Assembly: GCA_003990745.1 (NCBI GenBank)
Contig: RBNI01007344.1
Span: 1-10,409, forward strand
DNA length: 10,409 nucleotides
Origin: Jimgerdemannia flammicorona
Lineage: Eukaryota > Mucoromycota > Endogonomycetes > Endogonales > Endogonaceae
Direction of reading: 5' to 3'
The translations under genes were made by a program, and so were the position numbers. Below are positions 7,561 to 10,409 of this stretch, piece after piece (the stretch's first letter is position 1; each line of letters starts with the position of its first letter). A model generated the notes under the pieces. That model did not search any database. It had not been told where the DNA came from and saw only the letters and a program-made list of their open reading frames with translations.

Positions 7561-8280
7561 TCATTGACAAGGGTAGTATATCAAGGTTTTACCTGTTTCC
7601 TTGAGCGAGGTTTTCGTCAAAAGTAAGCGAAGACAGAGGTGGGAATAGATGTGAAAATTGTTGCTGATAGGTATATGTGTGAAGTGAGTTTCGAAGATGT
7701 TTAAATCTTGATGTGCTGGGATTCCGAACGCGATGGTATATAAATTTTTTTTGCTTGGAACAGGTGATGTAAAGTAGATTATATCCCCAGTATTCGATCC
7801 AATAATGATCTCGCGTGACTTATTTACATAGATTGTGGAATGTGAATTTTGCATATATGTCTTTTTTTTTTTTTTTTTGCAGAGCCAGGAGAAATCGGTT
7901 CCAATCTGCTTTCCTTGCTTACAATTATGAGATTTTTCGGAATCAGTTATGTGTCGTTTAATTTTTATAATTTTCAATAGGTCTGTGTGCCTCGGATTAC
8001 TGCGCATGTGGATGGGGCGGATTCACGAGCACGTGAGAAATTCCACAGTATGAAGTAAAATGATTAATGCGCCAATTTCGTAATTATATGCCAATGTATC
8101 GAATGGACCTTCAACTGTCACGGTACGGAATTCAAGGTATCCTGTGAATGGGATTGCATGTGATCAACTTTCAAGTTGAAGCGGAATATCAGAAGAATTT
8201 ATTATATCCGGATCGCGGTGGCTTGAGAGATCGTTGCCATTCCCGCCACCCAAAGGCGCAGCTGCTGGACTTGAATATGA
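7561..8280 (-). pseudogene. Possible coding remnant or multi-exon gene part, beta-propeller-like
   Basis: One minus-strand frame is open over 8280-8167 (38 codons), 8163-8026 (46 codons) and 8022-7561 (about 154 codons, ATG at 8007). It is broken only by TGA at 8166-8164 and 8025-8023. Segments such as DTLAYNYEIGALIILLH and STIYVNKSREIIIGSNTGD have the alternating hydrophobic strand and Gly-Asp turn texture of WD40-like propeller blades. That is a resemblance, not a motif match. A T17 tract (7862-7878) codes for a Lys run in the middle, odd for a conserved domain. Stops may lie in small introns or mark a pseudogene. No family is assigned. A chance long frame is possible, though three consecutive open segments in one frame argue against it. 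Confidence 0.3.
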
Positions 8281-8652
8281 TTATCCACAAAGGCTCCCCG
8301 ATCTGATCAATAAATATCAAGGAAATCGCCAAATCTCGTAAATTACATATAGGATTGTCACAATATAGGAGCTCTGAACTCTAAGAAATTTGTAAGTGAC
8401 AGTTTTTCCTTTTTTATTTTAATTTATTTGAATGTGGGAAATTTATTTGAACTTCAATTTATTGAGCAAGAAAAATTTCACAAATTTTATTTTATTTTAT
8501 TTTTATATTATGTTATATTTTTTATTTAATATTACTTTCATTTTAGCTCAAGCATGTAGTAATTCTAAAGCACTGTCATGACACTAACAGTTGACCATCA
8601 ATCCGTAGCTGCACGAATGCTACCCACACCCAAATTCATTCATTAACAAGCT
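8281..8652. other. AT-rich spacer with pentanucleotide repeat
   Basis: No gene is seen. Between about 8485 and 8505 the plus strand repeats TTTTA several times. The flanking 8400-8540 is nearly pure A+T. Confidence 0.55.
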
Positions 8653-8877
8653 TCACTCAATTTCTTCCAATCCATTCTGGTTATTTTTCCTTTCCCAACT
8701 ATTAACTTCCGTATCCCATGTCTGGATACTAACATCTTCCACAACGCCTCCAGTGCAAAAAGAAGCACATCCACAAAATCCAGCTAAGGTCCAACTGTTT
8801 TGATATTGGTCACAAATGACGATCTGTCGAAAGGGTAAGTGGTAAGTGAGAGATAGAGCGGGCTCCACTGATATCAC
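8653..8877 (-). CDS. Possible exon with kelch-like repeats, unproven
   Basis: The minus frame from ATG 8877 to the stop at 8653 encodes 74 residues. It shows D-Q-Y-Q-N-S-W at residues 23-29 and D-T-E-V-N-S-W at 55-61, the same D-x3-N-S-W spacing twice, with a Gly-Gly at 43-44 between them. This is the texture of kelch beta-propeller repeats (a GG pair, then D...N.W), although 32 residues between units is shorter than usual. A good 3' splice site (TTTCGACAG) ends just before residue 19, so the real exon may begin at 8823 and the Met may be accidental. I see no firm upstream exon. It may belong with the frame at 7561-8280, which has the same orientation. Confidence 0.28.
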   Translation of the reverse strand: MISVEPALSLTYHLPFRQIVICDQYQNSWTLAGFCGCASFCTGGVVEDVSIQTWDTEVNSWERKNNQNGLEEIE

Positions 8878-9105
8878 AGATGTGTCGCCTGACTAACCCT
8901 TGTAGAATCGAGGTCCAGCTGATGGTGACATGTCATGTTGGCAAGATGTGGGAGGCATATTAGACAGAGAGAGGGTATTGCGGTCAACTGGATTAAAGAA
9001 GACTTCGAGGGTCAACAGGTGCCGTCTAAAAGCTTAATAAAAATTGTTTAGCAGTTTGAACTTGCAATAGTTATTATTGAGTGATATTTTTTTTTTCCCG
9101 GTTAA
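8878..9105. other. Spacer upstream of the kelch-like frame
   Basis: No gene is recognised. On the minus strand a short ATG frame near 8958 runs towards a GTTAGT donor-like sequence near 8900, but joining it to 8823 does not keep a clean frame. A T10 run lies at 9087-9096. Confidence 0.3.
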
Positions 9106-9170
9106 GTATATGTAGCTTGATGGTAACATAATGCGCTCTCAGCCAGGATGACGACGACGTCAAAATTAGG
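9106..9170 (+). repeat. tRNA-like / SINE-like sequence
   Basis: TAGCTTGATGGTAA (9113-9126) matches the A-box/D-arm pattern of tRNA genes closely. The region around CTCTCAGCCAGGATGACG looks like an anticodon arm. GACGTCAAAATTAGG (9156-9170) sits where a B box should be but matches poorly. The word AGGATGACGAC is shared with 4484-4494. A decayed tRNA-derived retroposon is likelier than a gene. Confidence 0.33.
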
Positions 9171-10040
9171 AAATCGGTGGTCAACAGAGAAAAATTAAAT
9201 TTCAGTTTTTATAGCATTCGTGTTCAGTATCCAGACTACATCCTTCTTGTCTTTACTCCAATCAGTGGAAGGTCTTTGTCGAAATGTTCTTGCAGCCAGT
9301 TTTTTGTGAAGTGCAATTCTACAGAGGACATATGAACTGTGACACTATCTTTTATTTATAGAACACTTGATTTAAATTTGCTATTGACATCTATGCGAAT
9401 GCTGGTGCATTAAAATTTGTTTATCAAACACTCATTTTATGTATTAAAAAAGCCATTCTAGATGCTCGTGAAGATACCTAACATTTATATGGGTGCCAAT
9501 GACAATTTTGAACTAAAGGAGAACATGGTGTCGCCTGTAATAATTACAAAAGTACCAATTGGAATATATATATATATTAATAATGTGACATTTTCAGAAT
9601 TTTGTATGTTTTCATTTTTATACTGAAGTTTGTTAATTGATTTTCAAAATACCAAAAAAAAGTGTCTGTAATTATATTAAGATAAATGAAAAATAAAATA
9701 TTACTACTTAAGCTAATATAGTGTATATGGAAAAGAAAACAAAAGGGGAATATATATGTCGTTCTTATATTCTTATCATTTTTTCTCTTCATTACTTATA
9801 TATTATAAGTAACAATAAATAGAATATATCACAATATTTTTTTCTGCCATCTTTTTGATCCGCTATCCAACCCTTACTCACTTTTTTAACCGCATATACC
9901 GACATTGGTGCCTTTGCGAGCATCCTTACCCTGCTCCATGCCGCTCTATCAATGCTGCAGTCCAGCGCCTTGACACACACATATATGCAGATCCGAAATC
10001 CTATAATATGATGAGAATAAATAAAGAGAAGAAAACAAAT
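9171..10040. other. AT-rich intergenic stretch with no gene seen
   Basis: Increasingly A+T-rich towards the right, with a short TA run at about 9565-9578. Frames on both strands (9577-10058) are short, AT-driven and show no motif. Confidence 0.45.
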
Positions 10041-10069
10041 GCGAGGTCGGCATATCAAGCCAACCTCGC
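10041..10069. repeat. Strong hairpin
   Basis: GCGAGGTCGGC (10041-10051) pairs with GCCAACCTCGC (10059-10069), ten base pairs plus one C/A mismatch around a 7-base loop. It is a GC-rich island in strongly AT-rich DNA and sits directly at the left edge of the tandem duplication. Confidence 0.75.
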
Positions 10070-10256
10070 AGAGTTAGATATAATATATATGTATATATAT
10101 ATATTCAATACCAATTACATAAAAAGCATTTGATATCATACCTTACATTATCTAGATCTATTTATAAAGCAAATAAGCAGAGTTAGATATTATATATATA
10201 ACAAAGTCAATCATATAATAAATTTCATATCATACCTTACGTTATATTGTATCTGG

Positions 10257-10259
<3 letters not shown>
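10068..10259 (+). repeat. Diverged tandem duplication, offset about 109 bases
   Basis: Unit 1 starts gcagagttagata at 10068 and unit 2 starts with the same 13 bases at 10177. Both also share ATATCATACCTTAC (near 10133 and 10227) and a closing TATCT-rich end. The offset falls from 109 to 94 across the unit, so indels have occurred. TA-rich simple sequence fills the middle of unit 1. Unit 2 runs straight into the A tract. Confidence 0.65.
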
Positions 10260-10347
<88 letters not shown>

Positions 10348-10383
10348 CCCAAAAAAAAAAAAAAAAAAAAACAAAAAAAAAAA
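10260..10383. repeat. Long poly(A) tract with C interruptions
   Basis: 86 uninterrupted A (10260-10345), CCCCC (10346-10350), 21 A, one C, then 11 A. It may be a young retroposon tail for the sequence to its left. A homopolymer this long with a C5 island is also a place where assemblies misjoin or miscount. Confidence 0.95.
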
Positions 10384-10409
10384 TCCTGAACTGTGGGAAT
10401 CTGCATGTA

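Noticed and set aside
7795..7805. TATTCGATCC as a tRNA B box
   Set aside because: There is no A box at the right distance, and it sits inside the frame at 7561-8007.
10041..10080. Helitron 3' terminus (hairpin followed by CTRR)
   Set aside because: After the hairpin comes TTAG, not CTRR, and the next base is A rather than T. No matching TC start is seen.
1..10409. CRISPR array, telomeric repeats or rRNA
   Set aside because: No regular spacer-repeat array, telomere-like unit or rRNA-like segment was found on either strand.

Overview
The window looks like a repeat-rich stretch of a fungal genome, possibly an early-diverging or otherwise transposon-laden lineage. The basis is a Ty3/gypsy chromovirus pol of the fungal type, the absence of any bacterial gene organisation, and many A/T homopolymers. 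The species cannot be fixed from the sequence, and other eukaryotes with similar chromoviruses (oomycetes, for example) are not strictly excluded.

Left block, 1 to about 4403: the 3' part of a decayed LTR retrotransposon. One reading frame holds the end of pol (H2C2 zinc-binding region, DD35E integrase core, GPF motif, chromodomain). It has eight premature stops and no frameshift between 9 and 1439. Two further decayed plus-strand ORFs of unknown function lie downstream of pol (1504-1855 and 2158-3254). They are followed by a candidate terminal repeat with a TATA box, an AATAAA signal and a cluster of heat-shock-element-like GAA/TTC palindromes. The whole block is almost free of CpG (I count 17 in about 4.4 kb, none between 3577 and 4406), and many stops are explained by C-to-T or G-to-A at former CGA, CAA or TGG codons. 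This fits CpG methylation followed by deamination.

Right block, about 4404-10409: CpG returns abruptly, with seven in the 60 bases from 4921. I recognise no complete gene. It holds three tRNA-like (Pol III/SINE-like) sequences, a 12-bp inverted repeat, a degenerate array with a period of about 18-20 bases (6580-6960), and two possible minus-strand coding remnants. One is a beta-propeller-like frame at 7561-8280. The other is a kelch-like short frame at 8653-8877. The end is AT-rich, with a strong hairpin, a diverged tandem duplication of about 109 bases, and an 86-base A tract that is either a retroposon tail or an assembly weakness.

The genes do not form a pathway. The biological story is a silenced, mutation-eroded retroelement beside unmethylated-looking, SINE-strewn DNA with possible host gene fragments.
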